DNA of 37,439 nt from Maritimibacter harenae. GTDB lineage: Bacteria > Pseudomonadota > Alphaproteobacteria > Rhodobacterales > Rhodobacteraceae. This document shows, piece after piece, positions 23,936-31,794 of this stretch (the stretch's first letter is position 1; every line of letters begins with the position of its first letter). A program made the position numbers and the translations under genes. The notes under the pieces are model-generated. The model saw nothing but the letters and a program-made list of their open reading frames with translations. It had not been told where the DNA came from and did not search any database. Where the stretch lies: NCBI RefSeq assembly GCF_009882975.1, contig NZ_WTUX01000005.1, forward strand, positions 107,688 through 145,126, given 5' to 3'.

Positions 23936-25141
23936 ATGAGCAACGACATGACACCGGACACCGAGAGACAGCGCGGGGGGATGAGCCGACGTGGCTTTCT
24001 CCAGATCGCGACGCTCGCGGGGGCCGCGGCCGGGTTCACCGGAACGCTGGCGCGCTCCGAGAACGAGATCGGCTACTACGCGATGGACCTGTCGGACGAC
24101 ACGCTGCGCCACATGCTGCGCACCATCCTGCGCATCCGCTGGCACGAACGTACGATGGCCGACAAGATGCTCTCGGACCCGAGCTACCGGGCCTACAACC
24201 ACTTCTACGCGGGCCAGGAGGCGGTCGCCACAGGGGTCTGCGCCGCCCTGCGCAACGACGGGCCGTTCGACCAGATCGACCTCGTCTATTCCACGCACCG
24301 CCCCACGGGCCATGCCATCGCCAAGGGCGTGGACATGGCCAAGATGCAGGCGGAATTCGATTTTCGCGCCACCGGCCTCAACAACGGCTACGCCGCCGAG
24401 ATGCATATCTCGGACCCGGACGTGGGTTTCATCGGCGCGGACGGGATGATCGGGCCGGGCCACGTGATCGCAACGGGGAGCGCCTTTGCCTTCCGCGCGC
24501 GCGGGTCGGACCAGGTGTCCGTCGTTTTCGGCGGCGACGGCACCTATGCCACGCCGCATTTCCACTCGGCCCTGAACAATGCGCGGCTGCTCGACCTGCC
24601 GTTCATCTACGTGCTGGAGAACAACCTCTACCACCAGTACGCGCATTATTCTCACTCCTGCCCGCATGCCGACATCGCCGATGCCGCGCGGGCTTATGGC
24701 ATCCCCGCGCGGGTGGTGGACGGCCAGGACGTGTTCCAGGTCTACAACGCCGCGAAAGAGGCGGTGGACCGGGCGCGCGCAGGGGGCGGGCCGAGCTTCA
24801 TCGAGGCCAAGACCTACCGTTACTACAACCACTGGGGCGCGCCGGGGGCAGAGGTCGGCAAGCTTGGGGCGTTCGGTTACGACCCGCTCGCCATCAGCTC
24901 GTTCCGCCCCGAACGCGAACTGCGCTCCTGGATGCAGCGCGACCCCGTCGACATCGCACGCGCCACGCTCATCGACTGGGGCGTGATGGACGAAACCACG
25001 GCCGACACGATGGAGACGGACGTGCGCGCGGAGGTCGACGCGGCCTTCGCCTGGGCCGCCGAGCAGCCGCTCTGCACGCCCGAGGACGGCCTCAAGCACG
25101 TCTTCGCCGAAGGCGTGGTCGCCCCGCGTCAAATGGCCTGA
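23936..25141 (+). CDS. Tat-exported thiamine-diphosphate-dependent 2-oxoacid dehydrogenase E1 alpha subunit
   Basis: A 401-residue homologue of pyruvate/acetoin dehydrogenase E1 alpha. Residues 1-40 form a twin-arginine signal: charged N-terminus, S17-R-R-G-F-L-Q, hydrophobic IATLAGAAAGFTGTLA, with probable cleavage after Ala39. The thiamine-diphosphate/Mg site is retained: GGDGT at 199-203 and ENNLY at 228-232. Active-site-type STHRPTGHAIAKGVD is at 119-133, and substrate-channel segments AEMHISD and FIGADGMIGPGH are present. The usual NEGxxxEA segment after GDG is changed to YATPHFHSA. Cytosolic E1 proteins have no such export signal. AAAGGAGG precedes the ATG. E1 beta follows after 15 bp; no E2 or E3 gene is in the window. 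Confidence 0.9.
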   Translation: MSNDMTPDTERQRGGMSRRGFLQIATLAGAAAGFTGTLARSENEIGYYAMDLSDDTLRHMLRTILRIRWHERTMADKMLSDPSYRAYNHFYAGQEAVATGVCAALRNDGPFDQIDLVYSTHRPTGHAIAKGVDMAKMQAEFDFRATGLNNGYAAEMHISDPDVGFIGADGMIGPGHVIATGSAFAFRARGSDQVSVVFGGDGTYATPHFHSALNNARLLDLPFIYVLENNLYHQYAHYSHSCPHADIADAARAYGIPARVVDGQDVFQVYNAAKEAVDRARAGGGPSFIEAKTYRYYNHWGAPGAEVGKLGAFGYDPLAISSFRPERELRSWMQRDPVDIARATLIDWGVMDETTADTMETDVRAEVDAAFAWAAEQPLCTPEDGLKHVFAEGVVAPRQMA

Positions 25142-25156
25142 AACGGGAGAGAGATC

Positions 25157-26125
25157 ATGACCGTCAAGACATGGATGTATTCGGTGCTGGAGGCCGTGCA
25201 GTGGGAAATGCGCGACGATCCGGCGATGACCTGGATCTTCGAGCTGACGCCCCCCGTGGCGTCGAACCCGGACATGCCGGTGATCAACCTTGAAACCGAG
25301 TTCGGCAAGAAACGCGTGGTGAACACCGGGATCGACGAGAACTGGATGTGCTCGGCCGTGCTGGGCGCCGGGCTCGCCGGATCGCGCGCCGCGACCTACG
25401 TGCCCTACCAGGGCGCCGGAATGCCGTTCCAGGTGATCCAGAACCACGCGGGCAAACTGCGCCACATGACCGGTGGCCGCGCGTCGATGCCCGTGGTCTT
25501 CGTCATCGAGATGACCGGGCAGACGCCGGGCTTCGCCGGGCAGCACTCCGACTACGAGGTCGACAGCGCCTACATGCACATCGCCGGCGTGCGCACGGTG
25601 GTCCCGTCGACACCCTATGACGCCAAGGGACTTATGCACGCGGCCCTGCGCAGCCCGGACCCCGTGGTCTACCTCTACCCGGCGGGCCTTCGGATGCTCT
25701 TCGAGGAGGTGCCGGACGAGCCTTACGAGGTCCCGCTCGACAAGGCGGCGGTGCGCCAGGAAGGTTCGGACATCACGCTCGTGGGCTCGGGCGCCGGGAT
25801 GCCGGACGTGCTGGGCGCGGCCGAGATACTGGGCGCCGACGGCATGTCGGTGGAGGTCATCGACCTGCGCGCGCTCAAGGAGATGGATACCGAAACGCTG
25901 GTCGGATCGGTCGGAAAGACCGGGCGACTGCTGGCGGTGGACCAGTCCTACTACACGCTCGGCCCGGCGGCCGAGGTGGTGGCGCGCTGCGCCGAGAACG
26001 TGGACGGCGCGCGCTTCCGGCGCATCGCCTTCCCCGACGCGCCGCCCCCCGCCTCGCCCGAAATGTTCAACTGGATGCGCCCCAATGCCGATGGCATCGC
26101 GGACGCCGCCCGAAAGATGGTGTGA
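25157..26125 (+). CDS. 2-oxoacid dehydrogenase E1 beta subunit
   Basis: A 322-residue partner of the preceding subunit, with a transketolase-type pyrimidine-binding domain (about 5-180) and a C-terminal transketolase domain (about 195-310). Family features are ETEFGKKRVVNTGIDEN (the catalytic Glu in IDE), IQNHAGKLRHMTGG, FAGQHSDYEVDSAYMHIAG, VVPSTPYDAKGLM and LLAVDQSYYTLG. The usual N-terminal GEDV is replaced by FELTPPV. It has no signal peptide of its own. If the complex is periplasmic it would have to be carried through Tat bound to E1 alpha, as known for other heteromeric Tat substrates. GGGAGAGAG precedes the ATG at 25157. Confidence 0.92.
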   Translation: MTVKTWMYSVLEAVQWEMRDDPAMTWIFELTPPVASNPDMPVINLETEFGKKRVVNTGIDENWMCSAVLGAGLAGSRAATYVPYQGAGMPFQVIQNHAGKLRHMTGGRASMPVVFVIEMTGQTPGFAGQHSDYEVDSAYMHIAGVRTVVPSTPYDAKGLMHAALRSPDPVVYLYPAGLRMLFEEVPDEPYEVPLDKAAVRQEGSDITLVGSGAGMPDVLGAAEILGADGMSVEVIDLRALKEMDTETLVGSVGKTGRLLAVDQSYYTLGPAAEVVARCAENVDGARFRRIAFPDAPPPASPEMFNWMRPNADGIADAARKMV

Positions 26126-26128
26126 ACC

Positions 26129-26449
26129 ATGGCCGACAATGTCACGCCCCTGCGCCCCGCCCTGACCTCCACCGACACCACCGACCCGGAGCTCGCCCCG
26201 ACCTGCGGGCGCTGCGAGCTGGGTACGCTCAAACCGGACCGCGCGCGCATGGCGTTCTGGCGCGGTGAGGGGTTGATGGTGGTGCGCAACATCCCCGCGA
26301 TGGTCTGTCCGAACTGCGGTGAACAGTACCTGGGCGAACGCGAGGTCTTGGGCCTCGACCGGATGCGCGGCGAGGGTCCGAACCTCGAGCCCGCCGAAAT
26401 CATGAACGTGCCGGTCCTCGACTACCGGGCCCCGAAGAGGTCGACATGA
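26129..26449 (+). CDS. Small YgiT-like zinc-ribbon protein
   Basis: A 106-residue protein with two CxxC pairs, CGRC (about residues 31-34) and CPNC (about 61-64) followed by GEQYLGE. This is the zinc-ribbon layout of YgiT/MqsA N-terminal domains. It lacks the DNA-binding half of MqsA and no toxin gene is adjacent, so an antitoxin role is unlikely. It has no signal peptide, so it is cytosolic. It starts 3 bp after E1 beta and overlaps the next cytochrome by ATGA, so it is firmly within the operon. An assembly or Tat-proofreading role for the E1 complex is a guess from position. Confidence 0.72.
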   Translation: MADNVTPLRPALTSTDTTDPELAPTCGRCELGTLKPDRARMAFWRGEGLMVVRNIPAMVCPNCGEQYLGEREVLGLDRMRGEGPNLEPAEIMNVPVLDYRAPKRST

Positions 26450-27030
26450 CGGGGCGGACCGTCCTTCTCGCCCTGCTCCTGCCGATCGGTTTCGCATTCG
26501 CCAACGGCGACGGGCCGGCCACGCTTCCCGACCGGGAGGACGCACCGACGGTGGGCAGCAACGCCGAGGCGACGCCGCCGCCGCGACGCGACGCCTTCGC
26601 CTTCATGCCGCGCGGTGGCGGCGACCTTCTGCCCCGCGTCTACGGCACGCCGGAGGCACGGGCCGAGGTCTTGGCGCGCACGCAGAGCGTCGAAGACTGG
26701 CAGGCAGATATCGCCGCCGATGCGCCGGACATGCCGGAGACCGAGGCCCGCACGCTTGCCGCCTACCTCGCGAACGTGACCCCGACCACGGAAGCGGAGC
26801 TTCCCCCGGACGGGCGCACGCTCGCCCTGCGCCATTGCCAGTCCTGCCATTCGCTCTTCACCGGCTACCTCATGCAGCGGCGCGACCGGCAGGCGTGGCT
26901 CGGCACTTTCGCGTCGCCGTTCCACGGCCCGATCGACATGAGCGCGCAGGAAAAGGCCATCTTCGCCGACTATTCCGCCATCAACATGCCGATGCAGGTG
27001 GGCGACGTGCCCGCCGAGCTTCGGTTCTGA
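26446..27030 (+). CDS. Exported monohaem c-type cytochrome, His-ligand candidate (paralogue A)
   Basis: A 194-residue protein with a signal peptide (VLLALLLPIGFAFANG) and one haem motif Cys131-QSC-His135 late in the sequence. The N-terminal ~110 residues are not a known cytochrome domain to me. It is clearly related to the next gene: both share D-G-R...CQSCH, A-W-L-G-T and P-x-H after the haem. His160 is a conserved candidate distal ligand; Met181 and Met183 are also available. The ATG overlaps the zinc-ribbon stop codon. Inferred to be periplasmic and to carry electrons with the E1 enzyme. Confidence 0.85.
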   Translation: MTGRTVLLALLLPIGFAFANGDGPATLPDREDAPTVGSNAEATPPPRRDAFAFMPRGGGDLLPRVYGTPEARAEVLARTQSVEDWQADIAADAPDMPETEARTLAAYLANVTPTTEAELPPDGRTLALRHCQSCHSLFTGYLMQRRDRQAWLGTFASPFHGPIDMSAQEKAIFADYSAINMPMQVGDVPAELRF

Positions 27031-27036
27031 CCCGCC

Positions 27037-27558
27037 ATGACCCGTCTCGCGATCCTTTTCACCCTTTCCCTCGTCCTCGCCTCGCCGCTGCGCGCGCAGG
27101 ACGACCTGTTCGACTTCATCCCCGCGGGCGGGCGCAGCATCGTGGAGCGTCTGCTCGACCGCGCCCCGGCCCTTGCCGATACGCTCACCCAGCCCCGCGA
27201 TGCCGAGGCGTGGAGCGCGCTGCTCGACGATCCCGCCTATGGGCTCGACGACTGGACGCGGCGCACGGCGGCGGAATACCTGGCCTATGCCGGTGCCATC
27301 ACGGATCCGGCCGACCTGCCGTGGGACGGGCGTGACATGACGCTGGCGCGTTGCCAGTCCTGCCACATCGTGACGGTGGTCGTGACACAGGCCCGCACCC
27401 GCGAGGCCTGGCTCGGTACGTTGAACAAGCCGAGCCATGTCGAAGTGCCCCTGAGCGAAGCGGAACGCGGGCAGCTCGCCGACTACCTCGTCGTCAACGG
27501 CGGCCTGCCGATCGACGCGATCCCGCCGGCGCTGAGGGCGGGCGGCGCCTCCTATTGA
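27037..27558 (+). CDS. Exported monohaem c-type cytochrome, His-ligand candidate (paralogue B)
   Basis: A 173-residue protein with a signal peptide ending SPLRA-QDD and a single haem motif Cys106-QSC-His110. No methionine occurs after the haem, so a Met distal ligand is ruled out downstream of it; His134, conserved with His160 of the preceding paralogue, is the best candidate. It lies 6 bp after paralogue A and 16 bp before the MBOAT gene. It probably arose by duplication, giving two similar carriers in one operon. Confidence 0.86.
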   Translation: MTRLAILFTLSLVLASPLRAQDDLFDFIPAGGRSIVERLLDRAPALADTLTQPRDAEAWSALLDDPAYGLDDWTRRTAAEYLAYAGAITDPADLPWDGRDMTLARCQSCHIVTVVVTQARTREAWLGTLNKPSHVEVPLSEAERGQLADYLVVNGGLPIDAIPPALRAGGASY

Positions 27559-27574
27559 ACGGGGCACCGGGCGG

Positions 27575-28942
27575 ATGAGCTACACCTCCCCCGGTTTCTG
27601 GTTCTTCCTCGCGATCCTGCTCGCCGGTCTCACGATCCTGCCCCAACGCTTCCGCGTGGGCTGGCTCCTGGTCCTGAGCCTTCTGTTCTACACGGCACCC
27701 GACCCGGTCCGGTTCGTCTGGGCCGTGGGCCTCGGGGCCGTGACGCTCGCGGGGCTCGAAATGGGCACGCGCGACCGCCCCTGGCTTGGGCGCGGGGTGG
27801 CGATCGTGATCCTCTTGGCCGTGCTCGTCTGGGCCAAGTTCGCGGACGCGGTGGGCCTGCCGGACCCCGGGGGCCCGCCCGGCCTGTCCTTCATCGTGTT
27901 CACCGCCGTCGCGCTTCTGGCCGAAGCCGCACGGCGGCACGAAAGTTGGAGCCAGGCGGACGCGGCCCTGCACATCGCGTGGTTTCCCAAGCTGCTGGCA
28001 GGCCCGATCGAACGGCCCCAGTCGATCATGCCGCAGCTTCCCGCGCTGGGGCTGAAACCGGACATGGCCGCGCTGGGGCTTTCCTTCCTGCTGGTGGGGC
28101 TCGTGAAGAAATTGGTGATCGCCGACAGCCTTGCCCCGGTCGTGGACGCGGCCTATGCGATCCCGGCCTACGCGCCGCCGATGGAGCTCTTGCTCGCCAC
28201 CTATTTCTTCGCCTTCCAGATCTACTGCGATTTCTCCGGCTACGCGGACATCGCGGTCGGCCTGTCACTGTTCGTCGGGCTGCGCCTGTCGCGCAATTTC
28301 GCGCGCCCCTACCTCGCCACGACCGTCACGGATTTCTGGGCAGCGCGCTGGCACATCACGCTGGGGCGCTGGTTCCGCGACTTCGTCTACATCCCGCTGG
28401 GCGGCAGCCGCGCGGGGCGCACACGCCAGATGGTGAACCTGATGACGGTCTTCATGCTGTCGGGGCTCTGGCATGCCGGGCTGGGCTACGGCGTCGGGTG
28501 GGGGTTCCTGGCCTGGGGCGCGTTGAACGGCGCGCTGGTCCTCGGTGAACGCCTGCTGCCCAAGCCCCGCCGCGTGGCGGGCCGGGTCCTGCGCACGGCC
28601 GTCACCTTCCACCTGATCCTTGTCACCTGGGTCTTCTTCCGCGCCGCCGACCTGGCCACGGCCTGGACCATACTCGAGCGCATCGGCGAGGCGCTGCCGG
28701 GCCTGCCCGCCCTGGTCGCCGCCTATCCGTTCACCCAGGCGCATCTCTGGGGCTTCACTCTGATCGCGGCGCTTCTGATCGTCGAGATCGCGGCCGAGGC
28801 GCGGCACGGTCCTTCACCGGTCGCCGAGCTCGTGACCGCCGCGCGCCGCCCGATCCGCTGGGCCGGGTGGTACGCAGCCCTGGCGCTGCTCCTCGTCGCC
28901 GGACACTGGCAGGATACGGAGTTCATCTATGCAGCGTTCTGA
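27575..28942 (+). CDS. MBOAT-family membrane O-acyltransferase (AlgI/PatA-like)
   Basis: A 455-residue polytopic inner-membrane protein with about ten or more hydrophobic segments. MBOAT signatures are FPKLLAGPIERP, FQIYCDFSGYADIAVG, FWAARWHITLGRWFRDFVYIPLGG and the catalytic-His segment MLSGLWHAGLGYG. Such proteins move acyl, often acetyl, groups from cytosolic acyl-CoA to a periplasmic acceptor together with an SGNH/AlgX-like partner, which is the next gene and overlaps it by 14 bp. Acceptor (polysaccharide, peptidoglycan or other) unknown. Its place in the E1/cytochrome operon is unexpected. Confidence 0.92.
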   Translation: MSYTSPGFWFFLAILLAGLTILPQRFRVGWLLVLSLLFYTAPDPVRFVWAVGLGAVTLAGLEMGTRDRPWLGRGVAIVILLAVLVWAKFADAVGLPDPGGPPGLSFIVFTAVALLAEAARRHESWSQADAALHIAWFPKLLAGPIERPQSIMPQLPALGLKPDMAALGLSFLLVGLVKKLVIADSLAPVVDAAYAIPAYAPPMELLLATYFFAFQIYCDFSGYADIAVGLSLFVGLRLSRNFARPYLATTVTDFWAARWHITLGRWFRDFVYIPLGGSRAGRTRQMVNLMTVFMLSGLWHAGLGYGVGWGFLAWGALNGALVLGERLLPKPRRVAGRVLRTAVTFHLILVTWVFFRAADLATAWTILERIGEALPGLPALVAAYPFTQAHLWGFTLIAALLIVEIAAEARHGPSPVAELVTAARRPIRWAGWYAALALLLVAGHWQDTEFIYAAF

Positions 28943-29915
28943 AGCCAGGTGGCAACCGCGTCGCATTGCGCTTTTCCTGGGCCTCTTGGCGTTGCTCTAC
29001 GGCGTGCTTTTCGTGGCCGCCGATCAGATCCTGCGCGCCAAGAGCGCGCGCAATCCGTTCCACCGCATCGCAATGGCGCCCGCCGAGGTGGACTGGATCG
29101 TCCTCGGCGCCTCCCACGCGCTTCCCCTGTCGATGGGTGACATGCCCAAGGTCATCGCCGCGCGCACCGGGGCGGACATGCTAAGCCTGGCGCTCACGGG
29201 CGGTGGACCGTTCACCGCGCGGCTCATCGCGGATCGGTTCTTCGCCGACCACCGCGCTTCGGGCGTTCTCGTGGTGGTCGACCGTTTCACTTTCCTGGAC
29301 GAACGCTGGAACGCGGGGCGGATCGACGACGCGGACGTATTGCCGAAGATTCCGGCCGACCGTCGTACGCTCGCCGCCTTCATGCGAGCCGTGCCGCATG
29401 GGCTGCCAACGGGGGCCCTGGCCGCCTATGCCACCGGGTTTGCCCGGATCAACGATCACGACCGGCTGAAGCGGGACGTGTGGGAGGCCGAGGCGCGGTT
29501 CGACACCAGCCCACGCCCCTCGCCCGCCGCCGACGCCGCGCGCCTTGACTACCTCTACCCCGGCCCGCCGGACGAAACCGCGCGCGCCGCCGCGCTGGCA
29601 GAGTTCGAGGGATTGGTGGACCTAGCGCGGACCAACGGGGCGCAGGTCGTGCTCGTGTGCCCGCCCCTGCCCGACCGCTTCCGCGCGCGCCTGCCGGCGA
29701 CACCCGAACTCGACGCTGCGCTGATCGACATCGTGGCGCGTCATGACCTGACCTTCGTGGATTTCGAAGCGGCGGTGCCGGAGCCCGCATCCTATTTCGA
29801 CACCGATCACCTGAACCGGAACGGCGTGGGACAATGGCTCGACGCCGGGCTTGCAGCGCTGCTGGCCGGGACCGGCGCCGCGCGCGCTCCGGGGTTCAAG
29901 GCGCGGCGCCGGTAG
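28929..29915 (+). CDS. SGNH/AlgX-DltD-like acyltransferase partner of MBOAT
   Basis: A 328-residue protein with an N-terminal membrane anchor (ALFLGLLALLYGVLFVAA) and a periplasmic SGNH-hydrolase-like domain. The nucleophile motif is LGASHALPL with Ser62, and the catalytic pair is near the C-terminus in YFDTDHLN (Asp291, His294). Intermediate conserved blocks include LVVVDRFTFLDERW. It should receive the acyl group delivered by the MBOAT protein and pass it to the final acceptor. It is the last gene of the operon and ends 4 bp before the convergent release-factor-like gene. Confidence 0.85.
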   Translation: MQRSEARWQPRRIALFLGLLALLYGVLFVAADQILRAKSARNPFHRIAMAPAEVDWIVLGASHALPLSMGDMPKVIAARTGADMLSLALTGGGPFTARLIADRFFADHRASGVLVVVDRFTFLDERWNAGRIDDADVLPKIPADRRTLAAFMRAVPHGLPTGALAAYATGFARINDHDRLKRDVWEAEARFDTSPRPSPAADAARLDYLYPGPPDETARAAALAEFEGLVDLARTNGAQVVLVCPPLPDRFRARLPATPELDAALIDIVARHDLTFVDFEAAVPEPASYFDTDHLNRNGVGQWLDAGLAALLAGTGAARAPGFKARRR

Positions 29916-29919
29916 CGGT

Positions 29920-30363
29920 TCACGTCTTCTCCAGATCGGCCAGCGCCGCCCGAAGATCGGCGGCAGGGAGCGGGACCAGGTTGCGCACGATTTCGGACTG
30001 CACGAGCGGGGCGAGCGTGCCGGGGATCGTCTCGCGCCAGGTGCCGACGATGCCGGGCGCCCCGACCAGCACGAGCGCGTCGAAGGCGTCGGCGCGCCGG
30101 TCCCGGTCGAGCTGCTCGAAGACGTCGCGCAGGAAGCGGCGCGCGTCCTCGGCCAGCGGATCGTGGCCCGGCTCCACGGCCGAACGTGCGCTGCCCGCGC
30201 TCGCGTAGCTGCGCGTGGGCCGGTCGTCGAGCGTGTCGCGCAGCGTGCGGTCGGGCCCCTCGAGGACCGTCTCGGCTTCGTCGTCGAGACCGTGCAGGAT
30301 GCGCGCCTGGTGGCCATTGATGACGACGTACCAAATGCGGGGGGCGGGAGCTCGATGTATCAC
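29920..30363 (-). CDS. Host-attachment/baeRF-family protein
   Basis: A 147-residue protein of the family called host attachment protein, now grouped with bacterial archaeo-eukaryotic-release-factor-like (baeRF) proteins. It begins IHRAPAPRIWYVVINGHQARIL and has the typical FLRDVFEQLDRDRRADAFDALVLVGAP and LVPLPAADLRAAL. Family members are proposed to act on stalled or hibernating ribosomes; direct evidence is limited. The GTG at 30363 is chosen because it lies 7 bp after the CBS stop with GGTGAGG upstream, giving a CBS - baeRF operon. Confidence 0.78.
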   Translation of the reverse strand: MIHRAPAPRIWYVVINGHQARILHGLDDEAETVLEGPDRTLRDTLDDRPTRSYASAGSARSAVEPGHDPLAEDARRFLRDVFEQLDRDRRADAFDALVLVGAPGIVGTWRETIPGTLAPLVQSEIVRNLVPLPAADLRAALADLEKT

Positions 30364-30370
30364 GCCCGCC

Positions 30371-30790
30371 TCACCGGTGATGATCCGCGACGGCGCGCGC
30401 CAGCTCACCGGCCAGCTGGAGACCCGAGGCATGGGCCACGTCACCGAGGCTCAGCATGCCGATCATGCGCTTGTCCTTGTCCAGTACCGGCAGGCGGCGG
30501 ATCTTCCTCTGGTCCATGAGATGCACCGCGTCCTCGACGCTTTCCTCGTCGCGGCAGAAGATGACGCCCTTCGTCATCACCTGCTCGGCGGTCGTCTTGG
30601 CGGCATCGAGGCCCTTGGCGGCGACCCGGAGCGCGATGTCGCGATCGGTCACCATGCCGACGAGCTTGTCGTCGCGGCCGATCGGCACGGCGCCGATGTC
30701 GTCCTTTTCCATGCGGGCCGCGATTTCCTTGACCGGTGTGTCCGCCTCGACCCATTCGGCGGGTCCGTGCATCGCATCGCTGACTTTCAT
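30371..30790 (-). CDS. Two-CBS-domain protein
   Basis: A 139-residue cytosolic protein consisting of a CBS pair: MKVSDAMHGPAEWVEADTPV...GAVPIGRDDKLVGMVTDRDIA, then AEQVMTKGVIFCRDEESVEDA...IRRLPVLDKDKRMIGMLSLGDVA. Such stand-alone pairs bind adenine nucleotides and are common in low-oxygen and stress clusters. The ATG at 30790 has AAGGAG. It shares a divergent Fnr-like box with the DUF2267 gene. Confidence 0.92.
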   Translation of the reverse strand: MKVSDAMHGPAEWVEADTPVKEIAARMEKDDIGAVPIGRDDKLVGMVTDRDIALRVAAKGLDAAKTTAEQVMTKGVIFCRDEESVEDAVHLMDQRKIRRLPVLDKDKRMIGMLSLGDVAHASGLQLAGELARAVADHHR

Positions 30791-30872
30791 CTGTCGCTCC
30801 TTGGGTACTACCCCGGCCCGTTGGCCGGATCGGGTGTGCCCGGACAGCCTGCACCCGGAGGCACCGGGCGCA

Positions 30873-30886
30873 TTGACCACCATCAT
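30873..30886. promoter_or_regulatory. Divergent Fnr-like box for CBS and DUF2267 genes
   Basis: TTGAC-CACC-ATCAT inside CATTGAC-N4-ATCATTG. On the plus strand CATGCT (30909-30914) starts exactly 22 bp after the box, the same hexamer at the same spacing as before the E1/cytochrome operon. The implied RNA start near 30921 leaves the AAGGA of DUF2267 in a 23-nt leader. Confidence 0.68.
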
Positions 30887-30943
30887 TGGCAGGCGGCGGG
30901 GCGCGCGCCATGCTCGCCCCGCAGCTGCAGAAGGACCGATGCG

Positions 30944-31375
30944 ATGGGAACGACAGGACACACGCCCGTGGACGAGGCCCCGCAGGTGGTGGCCGAATGG
31001 ACCAACCGCCTGATCGAGGATCTCGACTGGTCCGAGGCCGAACGGGGCCGCGCCTACCTTCTTCTCACCGAGACGCTTCACGCCGTGCGCGACTACCTCA
31101 CCGTGGACGAGGCCGCCGACCTTGCCGCGCAGCTGCCGCTCATCATGCGCGGCATCTATTACACGGGCTGGAACCCGTCCGCGACGCCGGTGCACCCGCG
31201 CTCCAAGACCGCGTTCCTCGGCCGGGTGGCGGGGCGGTTCCAGCGCGAGCCGCTCGACGATGCCGAGCGCGCCGTGGCGACGGTCTTCGACCTGCTCCGG
31301 CGCAAGGTGTCGATGGGCGAGCTCGACCACGTCAGCCATGCCATGCGCGGGCCGTTGCAGGAATTGTGGGCCTGA
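30944..31375 (+). CDS. DUF2267-family protein
   Basis: A 143-residue protein matching DUF2267: RAYLLLTETLHAVRDYLTVDEAADLAAQLP followed by GIYYTGWNPS and a helical C-terminus. The family is small, cytosolic and of unknown function, frequent next to universal stress, CBS and BON proteins. The ATG at 30944 has AAGGA 9 bp upstream. DUF3775 follows after 4 bp, so the two are one operon. Confidence 0.85.
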   Translation: MGTTGHTPVDEAPQVVAEWTNRLIEDLDWSEAERGRAYLLLTETLHAVRDYLTVDEAADLAAQLPLIMRGIYYTGWNPSATPVHPRSKTAFLGRVAGRFQREPLDDAERAVATVFDLLRRKVSMGELDHVSHAMRGPLQELWA

Positions 31376-31379
31376 ACCG

Positions 31380-31790
31380 ATGGACGAGGACACCGCCACC
31401 GAGATGACCGTCACGCTCGAGACGATCTGCGCCATCGCCCGCGGCGCGCACGATCTCATGGGCAAGAGCGCCGCAAGCACGGACGACCCGGACGAGGACG
31501 ACCCGGAAACCGATGTGCTCGAGGATCGCGGCCATGATGCGATCGAGGCCGAGTTGCGCCACCTGATCGACGACCTCGACCACGACGCGCAGATCGACCT
31601 GGTCACCGTGATGTGGCTGGGGCGCGACGAAACCGAGGACTGGGACAGTCTGCGCGCGATCGCGGTCGACGAACATACCGATTTCACCTCCGAATACCTG
31701 CTCGGCACGCCGCGCCTGGCCGACTACCTCCTGGCCGGGCTCGACCGGCTGGGGCTGTCCTGTGACGGCGCCGGATGGGAAAACCCCTGA
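31380..31790 (+). CDS. DUF3775-family protein
   Basis: A 136-residue acidic protein matching DUF3775: ETICAIARGAHDLMGK near the N-terminus, an Asp/Glu-rich linker, DLVTVMWLGRDE, and the C-terminal TSEYLLGTPRLADYLLAGLDRLG. Function is unknown. It lies 4 bp after the DUF2267 stop. Four bases past its own stop codon another perfect Fnr-like box begins. Confidence 0.82.
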   Translation: MDEDTATEMTVTLETICAIARGAHDLMGKSAASTDDPDEDDPETDVLEDRGHDAIEAELRHLIDDLDHDAQIDLVTVMWLGRDETEDWDSLRAIAVDEHTDFTSEYLLGTPRLADYLLAGLDRLGLSCDGAGWENP

Positions 31791-31794
31791 ACCG

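Noticed and set aside
26129-26449. MqsA-type antitoxin
   Set aside because: No HTH half and no MqsR-like toxin gene beside it; it is embedded in a metabolic operon.
23219-26545. Very long minus-strand open frame (over 1,100 codons) opposite the E1/cytochrome genes
   Set aside because: It is antisense to well-recognised genes, is dominated by Arg, His, Gly and Val typical of GC-rich shadow frames, and has no family-like motif or ribosome site.
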